A stretch of DNA of 64,000 nt from Dorea sp. D27 (GTDB lineage Bacteria; Bacillota; Clostridia; Lachnospirales; Lachnospiraceae), in NCBI RefSeq assembly GCF_001185345.1, contig NZ_KQ236746.1, positions 209,553 through 273,552 on the forward strand, written 5' to 3'. Below are positions 24,640 to 33,665 of the stretch, one piece after another. The translations under genes were made by a program, and so were the position numbers. Numbering within the stretch: the stretch's first letter is position 1; every line of letters starts with the position of its first letter. Below the pieces are notes generated by a model, which saw only the letters and a list, made by a program, of their open reading frames with translations, ran no database searches and was not told the DNA's origin.

Positions 24640-26527
24640 AATACTAGGATGGAAATATGTTAATATACGAAAGTTTAAAGACGTTGAATTGGATTTGACA
24701 ACTGATTGCAAAAAAATTTCATTAATCATGATGCGAAATGGAACGGGGAAAACAACAACAATTAATTTAATTAGAGCAGTTTTGAGTGGTAAGGCTGAAA
24801 CATGGAATGCTCAGGAAGTCAGAGCATTTCGGCCTAAAAGCCACGAAGTTGAAAAAGGCGAGTTTCATTTGAAAATAGAATATGGGAATAAAAGATTTCA
24901 TTACATTTTATCTCTAGATTACTTTATGGGTAAAGCGTACTTTCAAACTAGTTCTTTTGAAGAGCGTGGTGGTTTGGAGGATGGGCGAAAATTACCTGTT
25001 AATTTGCGTGGTGTACTGAATCAGGAAGAATTTGTTAATCGTTTTATATTTGATGGGGAGCAAGCAAAAAAAACATTAGGTGTAGGAAATCAAGAAGCAG
25101 AAAGAGCCATTGTTTATCTATATGAAGTGAATAAATTAGATAGGTTAATATCAGAAATAAATCATATGGTAAAAATTAGGCAAGAGAATTCGGATAAATC
25201 TTTTGAAAGAAGTATAAAAATTTATAAAGGGAAAATGGAGAAAGGTGAAAAGCTATATTGCAATTTGATTGAAACATTAGAAAAACATAAACAAGCTATA
25301 AATAAGTATGAGAAGAATTTGAAAAATTTAAATAATAAGTATGAGGATATAATTGCTGCAGATGTCAAATTAAAAGATGAACGTAACCGACTGTTGTCAG
25401 AGGAAAAGAAAATGAGGGAACAGTTACAAGTTCTTATGGGTGATATCTTGGAACAGAGCAAAAAACCTTATAATGTGAGTAGTATTTTAGATAATCGGTT
25501 AAAGTGGCTTGCAAAAAATATGCAAGTTTTAAAATTACCTAAAGCAACGGCACAAGAGTTTTTTAAAGAGTTAGCAGAAAGTCCTAGGTGTGTCTGTGGG
25601 CATTGCATAGGGAAAGAGGAGAAAGAAGCAATATTATCTAACGCCCAAAGGTATTTAGGACAAGAACAGTTTGGAGTGTTGAATGCAATAAAACATACAT
25701 TAAGAAAGTATGAAAGTTCAGATATTATAAAAAGGAGACTGGATGAGCTTGAAAATCTTGTTGATCAGTTACATGAACTTGGGAATGATTTAGATCGAAT
25801 TGAGCTTGAGGCTGTAAATAGAGGCGATGATGAAATATCACAAATAAAGGATGATATAGATGTCCTCCGAGGAGACATTCGGAGTCTCAAAAATAAATGC
25901 GAGCTTTTGGAAACTAAAGATTATAATATGTATCCAAACTTAAATGAAAATACAAATATAGAAAAAGCGAAAAAGTTCTGGGAAAATGCAAAAGAAAATT
26001 ATTTGCGTGAAACAGATACATATGAATTTACTAAAAAAGCAGAATCCGTAAAACGGTACATATCTAGAATAAAAGAAAAAACTTTAGAAAAGTTAAAAAA
26101 GAATATTTTGCTGGAAGCAAATCGAAAAATTGAGCAAATTATCTCTAATGATTTTATTGAAATAGAGAAGATAGAGGGGCATTTGGTGTTGAAAGGCAGA
26201 GCGGCAGTTAGCGAGGGACAAACTTTGGCTGTTGCATATGCTTATATTGGTTCTCTATTTGAACATTCCCAAATAGAATTTCCTTTTGTAGTAGATTCTC
26301 CGGCCGCATCTATGGATTTGGAAGTGCGTAGAGAAGTAGCCAGTATTTTGCCAGAGTTATTTCAACAGTTAATTATTTTTGTAACATCTGGAGAGGTGGC
26401 TGGTTTTGGAGAAAGTTTTTATGGATTAGAAAGTGTACGCTATATAACAGTGGAAGAGAGTTCTGGAAGTATAAAATGTACAGAAGGCAAGGATTATTTT
26501 TCACAATTTCAAGTTGAGGAGGGGTAA
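24629..26527 (+). CDS. Rad50/DndD-like SMC ATPase with zinc hook
   Basis: A 632-residue ABC/SMC-type ATPase. Walker A is RNGTGKTT (near residue 37). RFIFDGEQ (near 140) resembles the FFxFDGE motif of DndD. Long Lys/Glu-rich coiled coils flank a CVCGHC hook (near 322) like the Rad50 zinc hook. The C-terminal lobe has SEGQTLAVAYAY (signature region), Walker B-like FPFVVDSPAASMD and the VTSGEV switch. The start is uncertain: GTG 24629 lies 6 bases after GGAGG and is preferred over ATG 24623 and ATG 24605. It probably couples ATP hydrolysis to DNA sensing in the module. A second ATPase of this type, DndD, is encoded 5 kb downstream. Confidence 0.8.
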   Translation: MRIRILGWKYVNIRKFKDVELDLTTDCKKISLIMMRNGTGKTTTINLIRAVLSGKAETWNAQEVRAFRPKSHEVEKGEFHLKIEYGNKRFHYILSLDYFMGKAYFQTSSFEERGGLEDGRKLPVNLRGVLNQEEFVNRFIFDGEQAKKTLGVGNQEAERAIVYLYEVNKLDRLISEINHMVKIRQENSDKSFERSIKIYKGKMEKGEKLYCNLIETLEKHKQAINKYEKNLKNLNNKYEDIIAADVKLKDERNRLLSEEKKMREQLQVLMGDILEQSKKPYNVSSILDNRLKWLAKNMQVLKLPKATAQEFFKELAESPRCVCGHCIGKEEKEAILSNAQRYLGQEQFGVLNAIKHTLRKYESSDIIKRRLDELENLVDQLHELGNDLDRIELEAVNRGDDEISQIKDDIDVLRGDIRSLKNKCELLETKDYNMYPNLNENTNIEKAKKFWENAKENYLRETDTYEFTKKAESVKRYISRIKEKTLEKLKKNILLEANRKIEQIISNDFIEIEKIEGHLVLKGRAAVSEGQTLAVAYAYIGSLFEHSQIEFPFVVDSPAASMDLEVRREVASILPELFQQLIIFVTSGEVAGFGESFYGLESVRYITVEESSGSIKCTEGKDYFSQFQVEEG

Positions 26528-26530
26528 AAA

Positions 26531-27007
26531 ATGCCATTTAGAATGCCCAAAAAGACAGGACCGTTTTTCAATAATATTTTTGATAAAAAAGATAAAAGTG
26601 GAACCAAATTCAAATTACGTTTTGATGAATATTATTTTTCTCTTTTGGCTGGTTTGGTGTACGGCAAATATGATCAAAATGCAGAATTGGAGGATTCGGA
26701 ATTTTTTGATGATTACCCGAATGAATATAGTGAGTGTAAGGAATTTATTGCAGGATTATTAATCGCAACTGAAATACAGTTGCAAGGAATAAGCGAAGAT
26801 GATGCGGATGAAATGGAACGCCTAATGGTAGAATATATTGACTCAAGTTCAAAAACATTGCTTACATCTAAAGGTGAGCAACGATTGAATCAATATGCTG
26901 CAAGAGGGATTGATGTCCTGGAGGAACAAATGAGCGGAAGGCCCTTTGAACTAGATTCTTTTTTTAGAGAATACTTTATGATTTTTCAGAAAAATGAAGT
27001 TACGTAA
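26531..27007 (+). CDS. 158-residue protein of unknown function in the defence module
   Basis: A small, acidic, soluble protein, predicted largely helical. It begins with a basic MPFRMPKKTGPFFNNIF segment, then FKLRFDEYYFSLLAGLVYGKYD and many Asp/Glu residues. I do not recognise a family. Size and position directly after an SMC-like ATPase echo DndE after DndD, but no sequence resemblance to the DndE of this locus is apparent by eye. The ribosome site GAGGAGGGG lies 5 bases before the ATG, and the gene starts 3 bases after the ATPase stop. Confidence 0.7.
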   Translation: MPFRMPKKTGPFFNNIFDKKDKSGTKFKLRFDEYYFSLLAGLVYGKYDQNAELEDSEFFDDYPNEYSECKEFIAGLLIATEIQLQGISEDDADEMERLMVEYIDSSSKTLLTSKGEQRLNQYAARGIDVLEEQMSGRPFELDSFFREYFMIFQKNEVT

Positions 27008-27027
27008 AACTTACGAAGGAGAAGTAC

Positions 27028-27741
27028 ATGGAAAATAATAATATTTTTTCTTGGATGATTATTGATGATTTAACAGTACAAAAGGAAATAGACCAATCAG
27101 TTATTAAGTATAATCAAACTGGAATACCTATACAACTTCGTAAATATTGGGGAGTAGAAGCTTTGGGGCGAGGTTTTAAGAAAGAAATTGCTTTAAATTT
27201 CAATCACAAAGAGTATCTCTCGTATATACAAATGGAAAATAGCGAACGTATGAGGACAAAAATGTATTGGCCCTCTGAATTGACAAGACAAATTGCTGAA
27301 AGAAAATTTGCAAAATGGATTAATTTTCATTATGACACGGAGGCATGGAAGGTTGAACTTATTAATGATGAAAATAGTGAGGAAGAGATAAAGGAAGGCA
27401 ATTTTGAGGTGGAAATTTGGGTTAAAGAGGGGAAGAAAATAGCTTATTTTACAAACCACTATGAGAGAAATGACAAATTGCGAAAAGAAGCCATTCGACA
27501 TCACGGGTTAACATGTAGCTGTTGTAAAATGAACTTTGGAGAAAAATATGGAGAATGGGGTGAAGGATTTATTGAGATTCATCATGTGAAACCATTGAGT
27601 TCTCTAGATAAAGAGGAGATAGTGCAGGCAGATACAGATTTAGTTCCAGTATGCTCTAATTGTCATAGAATGATACATAGGAAAAAAGGGATAGTTTTAT
27701 CTATAGAGGACTTAAAAAGTATAATTAATAAGAAAAAATAA
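27028..27741 (+). CDS. HNH endonuclease with unassigned N-terminal domain
   Basis: A 237-residue protein whose C-terminal 90 residues form an HNH nuclease domain of the McrA type. It has a Cys pair (CSCC), the core EIHHVKPLSSL, and a second pair with the last catalytic residue (VPVCSNCHRMIHR). The N-terminal 145 residues, with the stretch RGFKKEIALNFNHKEYLSYI and many aromatic residues, are not recognised and could bind DNA or a modified base. In ScoMcrA-type enzymes an N-terminal sulfur-binding domain directs the HNH domain to phosphorothioate DNA; whether that holds here is open. The ATG follows GAAGGAGAAGTAC. It lies 20 bases after the previous gene, in the same operon. Confidence 0.85.
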   Translation: MENNNIFSWMIIDDLTVQKEIDQSVIKYNQTGIPIQLRKYWGVEALGRGFKKEIALNFNHKEYLSYIQMENSERMRTKMYWPSELTRQIAERKFAKWINFHYDTEAWKVELINDENSEEEIKEGNFEVEIWVKEGKKIAYFTNHYERNDKLRKEAIRHHGLTCSCCKMNFGEKYGEWGEGFIEIHHVKPLSSLDKEEIVQADTDLVPVCSNCHRMIHRKKGIVLSIEDLKSIINKKK

Positions 27742-27761
27742 ATTATAGGAGCTTACATAAG

Positions 27762-29666
27762 ATGAGAGCGTTTGTCGCAAAAGTAGAAGAAGTTTTTAGA
27801 ATAAAGCGAGAAAATAAAGAAATAAGTGAAAATTTCGATGAAGATATAAATAATTATTTGATACCAGCATATCAAAGAGAGTATAAATGGACAGAAGAAA
27901 TGGTTGAAACATTTCTAAACGATATTAAAAGTAATATGAAGTTTTTAGGATATATTATGTTGGAACGGAAAGGTGCTAATTATGAAATTGTAGATGGTCA
28001 GCAACGTTTAACAACTTTATTTTTGATATTTATTGCACTTTACAATAAACATCATAACGAGGGTGATATTAGTCTCAATGCGGACCAATTAAGCGTAGTA
28101 AAGTACATACGACGTGACAATAATTTTATATTAAAAAATGATTCCGTAGGTGAATTTGTAAAATCTAATAATTGCAAATATGAACTATGTATAGAAGAAA
28201 ATGCGGACATATACAAGCAGAGGGAATCATTTGCCAATTTATATAATAAAATAGTTTCATTTATACATGAGTTAGATAGCGTTACAGATATAGAGGATTT
28301 TACTAAAAAATTAAAATATAGTACTTTATTGATATTCATAAATTCTGATGAAAATACGCCAATCGAAGAGGTTTATTTAGATATAAACGATAAAGCACAA
28401 CAATTGGACGTAGAAGATATTTTTAAAGGTTATTGTTTTAAAAAATATGATTATGATAGGTATGACGAATTAAAAGATATATGGAAGGAATTAAAGATAC
28501 TTTCAATTCAGTTTAAAGAGAAGTTTGGATATAACGGGATGGATCAATATCTGTATTTATATTTGCTGAGTAAACCTCCATTTAAAATATCGGAAAGACT
28601 TTTGGTAGATAAACAGCATTATTTACTTGATAAAAGTAAAACATTTATTGAATCGTTGCTAAATGACATGATTGGTTATGGAAATGATATTCTTGCTTTT
28701 AATGAAGAAATTAGTAATTGTGAATATCGGTTTGAGGATATCTGTTCAGAAGTAGTGGAAAATAAAGCTGATGATTATAAAGCTCTAAAGAAAATGTGTG
28801 CTAGAATATTAAGGTATAAGAAAAAGACAACTCATTTTGTGGCACAATATCATAAGTTACCATTTGTAATGTTATTACATTATTTGAAGAGTGCGAAAAT
28901 ACAGAAAATAAGCAGTGCATTTACCCTTAAACAGATTATTTCTGATTATTATGTATATAGCTTTACCTTTTTATGTAGAGGAAAAAAAGATAAAGAGGCA
29001 ATGGACAAGACTTTGTTTGAATCATTATTTAATCAACCAACTATACCTATGGTTGTTACAACTACCAAGGAACTAAGAAAGAAAGGAATGGATAAGTTTA
29101 GAATAAAAACTAAATTTGATGAGGAATACTTTTTTGATTATTATAGTATATTGGATAATTATGACATTCAAACTAATTTTTTAAGCAATATATATTTTAA
29201 AAGCGAATGGGATATTGAAAAGTTTTATAATTTAGAACATTTAATTGTTCATGATAATAAAAATAAAAATGTAGATTGGATTGAGGAAGGCAGAGAAAAG
29301 CAGCTATTTTCCCTAAGAGAGGTCAATCTAATAAATGAATATAAACAAAAGATAGGCAATTATTTAGTTGTTGAACACAAACTAAATGAAAAGCTTAATA
29401 GTCAAGATGTTGTAACTAAAATTAAAATATTAAAAGAGTGGTTTGCGGATACTTCACTACCGAATCATATATCAGTTATTGTTGATGATATTGAAAGTTT
29501 GAACAGTTATAAAAAATTATGTGATTTAAAAGGTCAAAATAAAGAGATACAAGAAATAAAGGGAAGGTATGAAATATTTTTAGAAGAATATTTTGATAAA
29601 GAGCATCAGGAAAACTTATTAAGAAATATAGAAAGGAAAATGAGGGAAGTGTTTACGAACAACTGA
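27762..29666 (+). CDS. DUF262-DUF1524 protein (GmrSD/SspE-like architecture)
   Basis: A 634-residue protein. The N-terminal DUF262 domain shows LIPAYQREYKWTEEMVETF (near 30-52) and VDGQQRLTTLFLI (near 78), the ParB-like nucleotide-binding motif. The C-terminal part resembles DUF1524: LEHLIVHDN (near 491) and IGNYLVVEHKLNEKLNS (near 530). The HNH residues are degenerate, with no clear HxxP, so nuclease activity is uncertain. This two-domain layout is that of GmrSD, BrxU and SspE; SspE is a phosphorothioate-stimulated antiviral effector. Placement next to dnd genes supports a similar role, by inference. Last gene of the first module, 20 bases after the HNH gene. Confidence 0.8.
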   Translation: MRAFVAKVEEVFRIKRENKEISENFDEDINNYLIPAYQREYKWTEEMVETFLNDIKSNMKFLGYIMLERKGANYEIVDGQQRLTTLFLIFIALYNKHHNEGDISLNADQLSVVKYIRRDNNFILKNDSVGEFVKSNNCKYELCIEENADIYKQRESFANLYNKIVSFIHELDSVTDIEDFTKKLKYSTLLIFINSDENTPIEEVYLDINDKAQQLDVEDIFKGYCFKKYDYDRYDELKDIWKELKILSIQFKEKFGYNGMDQYLYLYLLSKPPFKISERLLVDKQHYLLDKSKTFIESLLNDMIGYGNDILAFNEEISNCEYRFEDICSEVVENKADDYKALKKMCARILRYKKKTTHFVAQYHKLPFVMLLHYLKSAKIQKISSAFTLKQIISDYYVYSFTFLCRGKKDKEAMDKTLFESLFNQPTIPMVVTTTKELRKKGMDKFRIKTKFDEEYFFDYYSILDNYDIQTNFLSNIYFKSEWDIEKFYNLEHLIVHDNKNKNVDWIEEGREKQLFSLREVNLINEYKQKIGNYLVVEHKLNEKLNSQDVVTKIKILKEWFADTSLPNHISVIVDDIESLNSYKKLCDLKGQNKEIQEIKGRYEIFLEEYFDKEHQENLLRNIERKMREVFTNN

Positions 29667-29750
29667 AGTATAAGTAAGGTTTAAGGTATAAATATGAAAA
29701 ACAAGCAGAGTGAAATCAAGGTAAAAAGTAATGCATTGACAATATATTTC

Positions 29751-29779
29751 TTGTATTAAAAATTCATCTGATATATAAT
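29751..29779 (+). promoter_or_regulatory. Promoter of the dndCDEA operon
   Basis: TTGTAT, 17-base spacer, TATAAT. A TTGACA at 29736 has no good -10 at the right distance. Confidence 0.55.
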
Positions 29780-29786
29780 ATTAAAT

Positions 29787-29819
29787 AATGCCTGCATATA
29801 GTTTCATTGCAGGCATTTT
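29787..29819 (+). terminator. Hairpin with short T-run between the two defence modules
   Basis: AATGCCTGC and GCAGGCATT pair perfectly around a 13-base loop, followed by TTTTC. It sits just after the dndC promoter and before its ribosome site. It could end the upstream module, attenuate dnd expression, or both. Confidence 0.6.
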
Positions 29820-29837
29820 CAAATGAGAGGATTACAG

Positions 29838-31331
29838 ATGATTACAAAAAAGGAAATACAAAATACCTATAAAATAATACAAAAAGTGTATCTAGAAGAT
29901 GATATTCCATGGGTTATCGGATATTCGGGAGGTAAAGACAGCACGGCCACTTTGCAGTTAGTATGGTTGGCATTGAAGGAATTGCCATTAGAACAACGGA
30001 AACATAAAGTTATACATGTTATCAGTACAGATACGTTGGTAGAATCTCCGGTGATTGCAAAGTGGGTAGAAAATTCATTAGGATTTATAGAACGAGAATC
30101 CGAGAGACAGGATATGCCTTTTGTGAAGCATAGATTGACCCCCCAAGTTAATGATACTTTTTGGGTCAATTTATTGGGCCGTGGTTATCCATATCCAAGA
30201 GTTACGATGCGGTGGTGTACAGACCGCTTGAAAATAAAACCATCTAACAAATTTGTTCATGATGTAGTTTCTGCTTATGGAGAAGCAATTCTGCTACTGG
30301 GGACTCGCAAAGCTGAAAGTGCACATCGCGCACAAAATATGGATTACTATGAGAAAAAGAGGGTAAGAGATTATCTTAGCCCTAATGGCAGCATACAAAA
30401 CGAGTTGGTATTTTCACCATTAGAGAATTGGTCTGATGATGATGTTTGGTATTTTTTATTACAGTATAAAAATCCTTGGGGGTATTCAAATAAAGATTTG
30501 ATGAGTTTATACAGAGGTGCTTCTGCTGATGCGGAGTGCCCTATTGTCATGTCTGCGGATACGCCCAGCTGTGGGAAAAGCCGATTTGGGTGTTGGATGT
30601 GTACTATGGTTGAGAAAGATAAATCAATGGAAGCAATGATAATGAATGATTCACAAAAAGAATGGATGATGCCATTGCTTGAATTTCGGAATGAAATAGG
30701 GGATGCGGAACGGGATAGAGATAGAAGGGATTTTCGCAAAATAAAAGGCAATGTTTTTCTTTATAATGGGCGGCTTGTACATGGACCCTATAAAAAGGAA
30801 GTCAGGGAGCATTGGCTACGGAGATTGTTGGAAATACAAAAACAAATTAATGTAGAGGGTCCAGAAGAGTTTAAAGATTTAAAACTTATAACAGAAGCAG
30901 AATTAAATAAAATTCGCCAGATATGGTTGGAAGAAAAGCATGAATTTCAAGATACTCTTCCTGGAATTTATGAAGAAGTTACTGGTGAGAAGCTAAATTT
31001 AGAATACCACTATGGTAGTGCATATGGGAATGAGGAATGGAAACTTCTTGAGAGAGTTTGTAAGGATAATTATCCTGAGGAAGAATTAGCGTTTGAGCTT
31101 TCGTATCGTTTGGTGGATATAGAAAATAGATTTTCTACTTTGCAAAAAAGGAAAGGGATTTATAATAGCCTGGAAAATGAAATTACAAAGTGTTATTTTA
31201 AAAACGAAAAGGACGCGACAGAATTTGCATTACATAGAGTTAAAAGAAAGAAGGACATGGGGGTCTCATATAACCAGAAAGCGGAAAGTATAGAGGGTCT
31301 GACTGATACAGGAGACAGCGGAGGAGCTTAA
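29838..31331 (+). CDS. dndC: DNA phosphorothioation sulfurtransferase DndC
   Basis: Activates DNA for sulfur insertion during phosphorothioate modification. It has 497 residues, normal for DndC. The PP-loop SGGKDSTATL of PAPS-reductase/ATP-pyrophosphatase enzymes lies near residue 31. Cysteines suited to the iron-sulfur cluster are in MRWCTDRLK and near 231-253 (AECPIV, PSCGKS, GCWMC). The ATG at 29838 is 7 bases after AGAGGA; an earlier ATG at 29823 lies before that ribosome site and is less likely. It is the first gene of the dndCDEA set and ends two bases before dndD. Sulfur would normally come from the cysteine desulfurase DndA, which is disrupted here. Confidence 0.93.
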   Translation: MITKKEIQNTYKIIQKVYLEDDIPWVIGYSGGKDSTATLQLVWLALKELPLEQRKHKVIHVISTDTLVESPVIAKWVENSLGFIERESERQDMPFVKHRLTPQVNDTFWVNLLGRGYPYPRVTMRWCTDRLKIKPSNKFVHDVVSAYGEAILLLGTRKAESAHRAQNMDYYEKKRVRDYLSPNGSIQNELVFSPLENWSDDDVWYFLLQYKNPWGYSNKDLMSLYRGASADAECPIVMSADTPSCGKSRFGCWMCTMVEKDKSMEAMIMNDSQKEWMMPLLEFRNEIGDAERDRDRRDFRKIKGNVFLYNGRLVHGPYKKEVREHWLRRLLEIQKQINVEGPEEFKDLKLITEAELNKIRQIWLEEKHEFQDTLPGIYEEVTGEKLNLEYHYGSAYGNEEWKLLERVCKDNYPEEELAFELSYRLVDIENRFSTLQKRKGIYNSLENEITKCYFKNEKDATEFALHRVKRKKDMGVSYNQKAESIEGLTDTGDSGGA

Positions 31332-31332
31332 A

Positions 31333-33273
31333 ATGAAGTTAAAAAAGCTTATGTTAGAAAATATAGGAGCTTTTGTAAACAAAAATGAATTAGATTTTGA
31401 ATGTGACAAACCGATCATTTTAATTGGGGGGATGAACGGACGCGGAAAAACTACAGTTTTGGAGGCTGTATTGTTGGCGCTTTATGGGAAGCGTTCTGGA
31501 AATTTAATAGGTAGTCACCAAAAATTTGATGGTTACTTGCGGAAAATTTCTAATACTAAAGGAAATAGGGATAAATGTGTTGTTGAATTGTCATTTTACG
31601 TGAAATTAGATAAAGTTGATATGGAGTATAGAGTAAAAAGATGTTGGAATATACAAACAAAGCATTTGAAGGTGGAAACTAAAGCGTGGAAGAATGGAAT
31701 AGAAGATAAAGCATTATCTGAAAGTTGGGATATGCTTATTGAAGAAATTTTACCGCATGCAGTAGCACCTTTTTTCTTTTTTGATGGTGAGAAGATTTCA
31801 GAACTCGCATCTGCTGAAAATGAAGAGCAAATTAGTGACTCGATAAAATCACTTTTAGGGATTGACCTTATAGAAAAGCTTATTCATGATTTAGAAATTG
31901 TGGAATCAAAAAAATTGAAGGCTTTAAATGAAAGTGATTATACTATCGAACTTAAAGTGCAAGAAAATGCGATAAAAGAAAACAAACGCCAATTAGAGTT
32001 AAACAGTGAACAACTAAAGAAAATAAGAAAAGATAATAAGTATCTAAGAAAAGAATTGGAAGAATTAGAAGAAAAATATACAATGGCTGGAGGATATTTT
32101 TCCGTTCATAAGCAGGAAATTGAAAAGGAGTATGAAATAGTAAAGGAAAATTATAAGAATATTGAAACTGAATTGTTGGAGATTGCAGCGGGAGACTTAC
32201 CACTAAAAATGGTAGAAGACTTTCTTGATGAAATATATAATAAAACAGAGCAGGAACAGCAACAACGTGAAATAGAGATATTACTAAAACGAATTCCTGA
32301 GTTTTACTTGGGTTACTGTAGTACGAAGTCAAATACCGCAGATATTAAAGATTTTCTGCACTATATTAATTTAAAGGCTAATAAAACTCCACTTATATAT
32401 GGATTAGATGAGGAAGGAAGATACCAATTAAAAAACACTAAAAAAACAATTTGTAATGATAGTAAAAGAGCAAGGATGCTAATAGAGGAAAAGAAAAAGT
32501 TAAATAAAAGAATTGAAGAGCTGGAAAATTATTTATTAATAAAAACAGATGATGTTGAAGTAGAGACGTTATATAGCAGAATAAAAGAAAAAACAGCAGA
32601 AATAGCTATCCAAGATGATAAGATAAAAACATTGGAAAACGTGCTGAAGGAGTTAACTGCCAGAGCTGAAAGTTTAGAAAAAGGTAGAGTACGAATATTG
32701 GAAAAAGTTATAGAAGGACTTGAGGCTGCAGACGATGCAAAAAGAGTTATAGAGTATGTGCTGCAGCAAATCAATATTTTAAGTAAATATAAACTAGAAC
32801 TTCAAAGTTTAAAGGTAGAGATACTTGCAACTAAAATGACAGAATGCTTTAAAAGGTTAATAGCAAAGGAGGGATTAATTAATTATATTTCTATAGATTC
32901 TGAAACTTTAGAGTTTTTGTATTATAATAACCAAAATGAAAAGGTAGATAAGATGATCCTATCAGCAGGGGAAAAACAGCTTTTAGTTATTGCTATGCTA
33001 TGGGCATTGGGAATTTGTGCAAGAGCTAAGTTTCCATTAATAATTGACACTCCGCTGGCCCGTCTTGATTCGCAACATCGTGCTAGCTTAATTAATAATT
33101 ATTTTCCATATGCAAGTGAACAAGTAATAATACTGTCAACAGATCAAGAGATAACTTCTTCTGAATATATGATGTTGAAAGAATACATAGGAAAAGAGTA
33201 CATATTGCAGTATCATGAAGATACTATGAGTTCAACTGTGGAAGAGGGCTATTTTAGGAGGGATATAAAATGA
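31333..33273 (+). CDS. dndD: DNA phosphorothioation ATPase DndD
   Basis: SMC-like ATPase of the phosphorothioation complex. It has 646 residues. Walker A is GGMNGRGKTTVLEA (near 31-45). The DndD-typical FFFFDGEKISELAS is near residue 148. Two long coiled coils occupy about 190-500, without a CxxC hook. The ABC signature is LSAGEKQL (near 542), and Walker B is LIIDTPLARLDSQHR (near 572). GGAGGAGC precedes the ATG. Its stop overlaps the dndE start (ATGA). It is distinct from the second SMC-type ATPase at 24629-26527, which does carry a hook. Confidence 0.93.
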   Translation: MKLKKLMLENIGAFVNKNELDFECDKPIILIGGMNGRGKTTVLEAVLLALYGKRSGNLIGSHQKFDGYLRKISNTKGNRDKCVVELSFYVKLDKVDMEYRVKRCWNIQTKHLKVETKAWKNGIEDKALSESWDMLIEEILPHAVAPFFFFDGEKISELASAENEEQISDSIKSLLGIDLIEKLIHDLEIVESKKLKALNESDYTIELKVQENAIKENKRQLELNSEQLKKIRKDNKYLRKELEELEEKYTMAGGYFSVHKQEIEKEYEIVKENYKNIETELLEIAAGDLPLKMVEDFLDEIYNKTEQEQQQREIEILLKRIPEFYLGYCSTKSNTADIKDFLHYINLKANKTPLIYGLDEEGRYQLKNTKKTICNDSKRARMLIEEKKKLNKRIEELENYLLIKTDDVEVETLYSRIKEKTAEIAIQDDKIKTLENVLKELTARAESLEKGRVRILEKVIEGLEAADDAKRVIEYVLQQINILSKYKLELQSLKVEILATKMTECFKRLIAKEGLINYISIDSETLEFLYYNNQNEKVDKMILSAGEKQLLVIAMLWALGICARAKFPLIIDTPLARLDSQHRASLINNYFPYASEQVIILSTDQEITSSEYMMLKEYIGKEYILQYHEDTMSSTVEEGYFRRDIK

Positions 33274-33665
33274 TTCTAAAGCAGATTAAGCTTTCTATTC
33301 GTGATAAAGATAAGTTATCTAGATTGAAAGGGAAGACGGGTATTCAAAACTGGAATGTTTTATGCAGATGGGCTTTGTGTTTTTCGTTAAATGAGCCATC
33401 AATTCCGGTTGATGTTGAGCAACCTTCAGATAGCAATCTCGAGATGTCATGGATTACATTTGGTGGCGAGAACTATAAGTTGTTTGAATCATTAATAAAA
33501 GCTAGATGTATTAAAGACAATTTACCCACTGATAATGCTACTCTATCTAAATATTTTAAACTGCATTTAAGCAGAGGAATTTCGTTTTTATCAGGCACCA
33601 ACATGATTAAATCTTTGGATGATTTATTACTTCTTTCCATAGATAATAGGGAGGAGGGATTATAG
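33270..33665 (+). CDS. dndE: DNA phosphorothioation protein DndE
   Basis: Small DNA-binding component of the phosphorothioation complex; DndE proteins prefer nicked DNA. It has 131 residues, the usual size. The N-terminus MILKQIKLSIRDKDKLSRLKG, the NWNVLCRWALCFSLNE stretch and the C-terminal SRGISFLSG are family-like. It overlaps dndD by 4 bases and dndA by one base, so it is translated as part of a coupled operon. Confidence 0.88.
   Translation: MILKQIKLSIRDKDKLSRLKGKTGIQNWNVLCRWALCFSLNEPSIPVDVEQPSDSNLEMSWITFGGENYKLFESLIKARCIKDNLPTDNATLSKYFKLHLSRGISFLSGTNMIKSLDDLLLLSIDNREEGL

Noticed and set aside
22550..29666. Standard DndF-DndG-DndH restriction module
   Set aside because: The helicase carries a PLD-like domain, and the HNH and DUF262 proteins do not belong to the DndFGH set.
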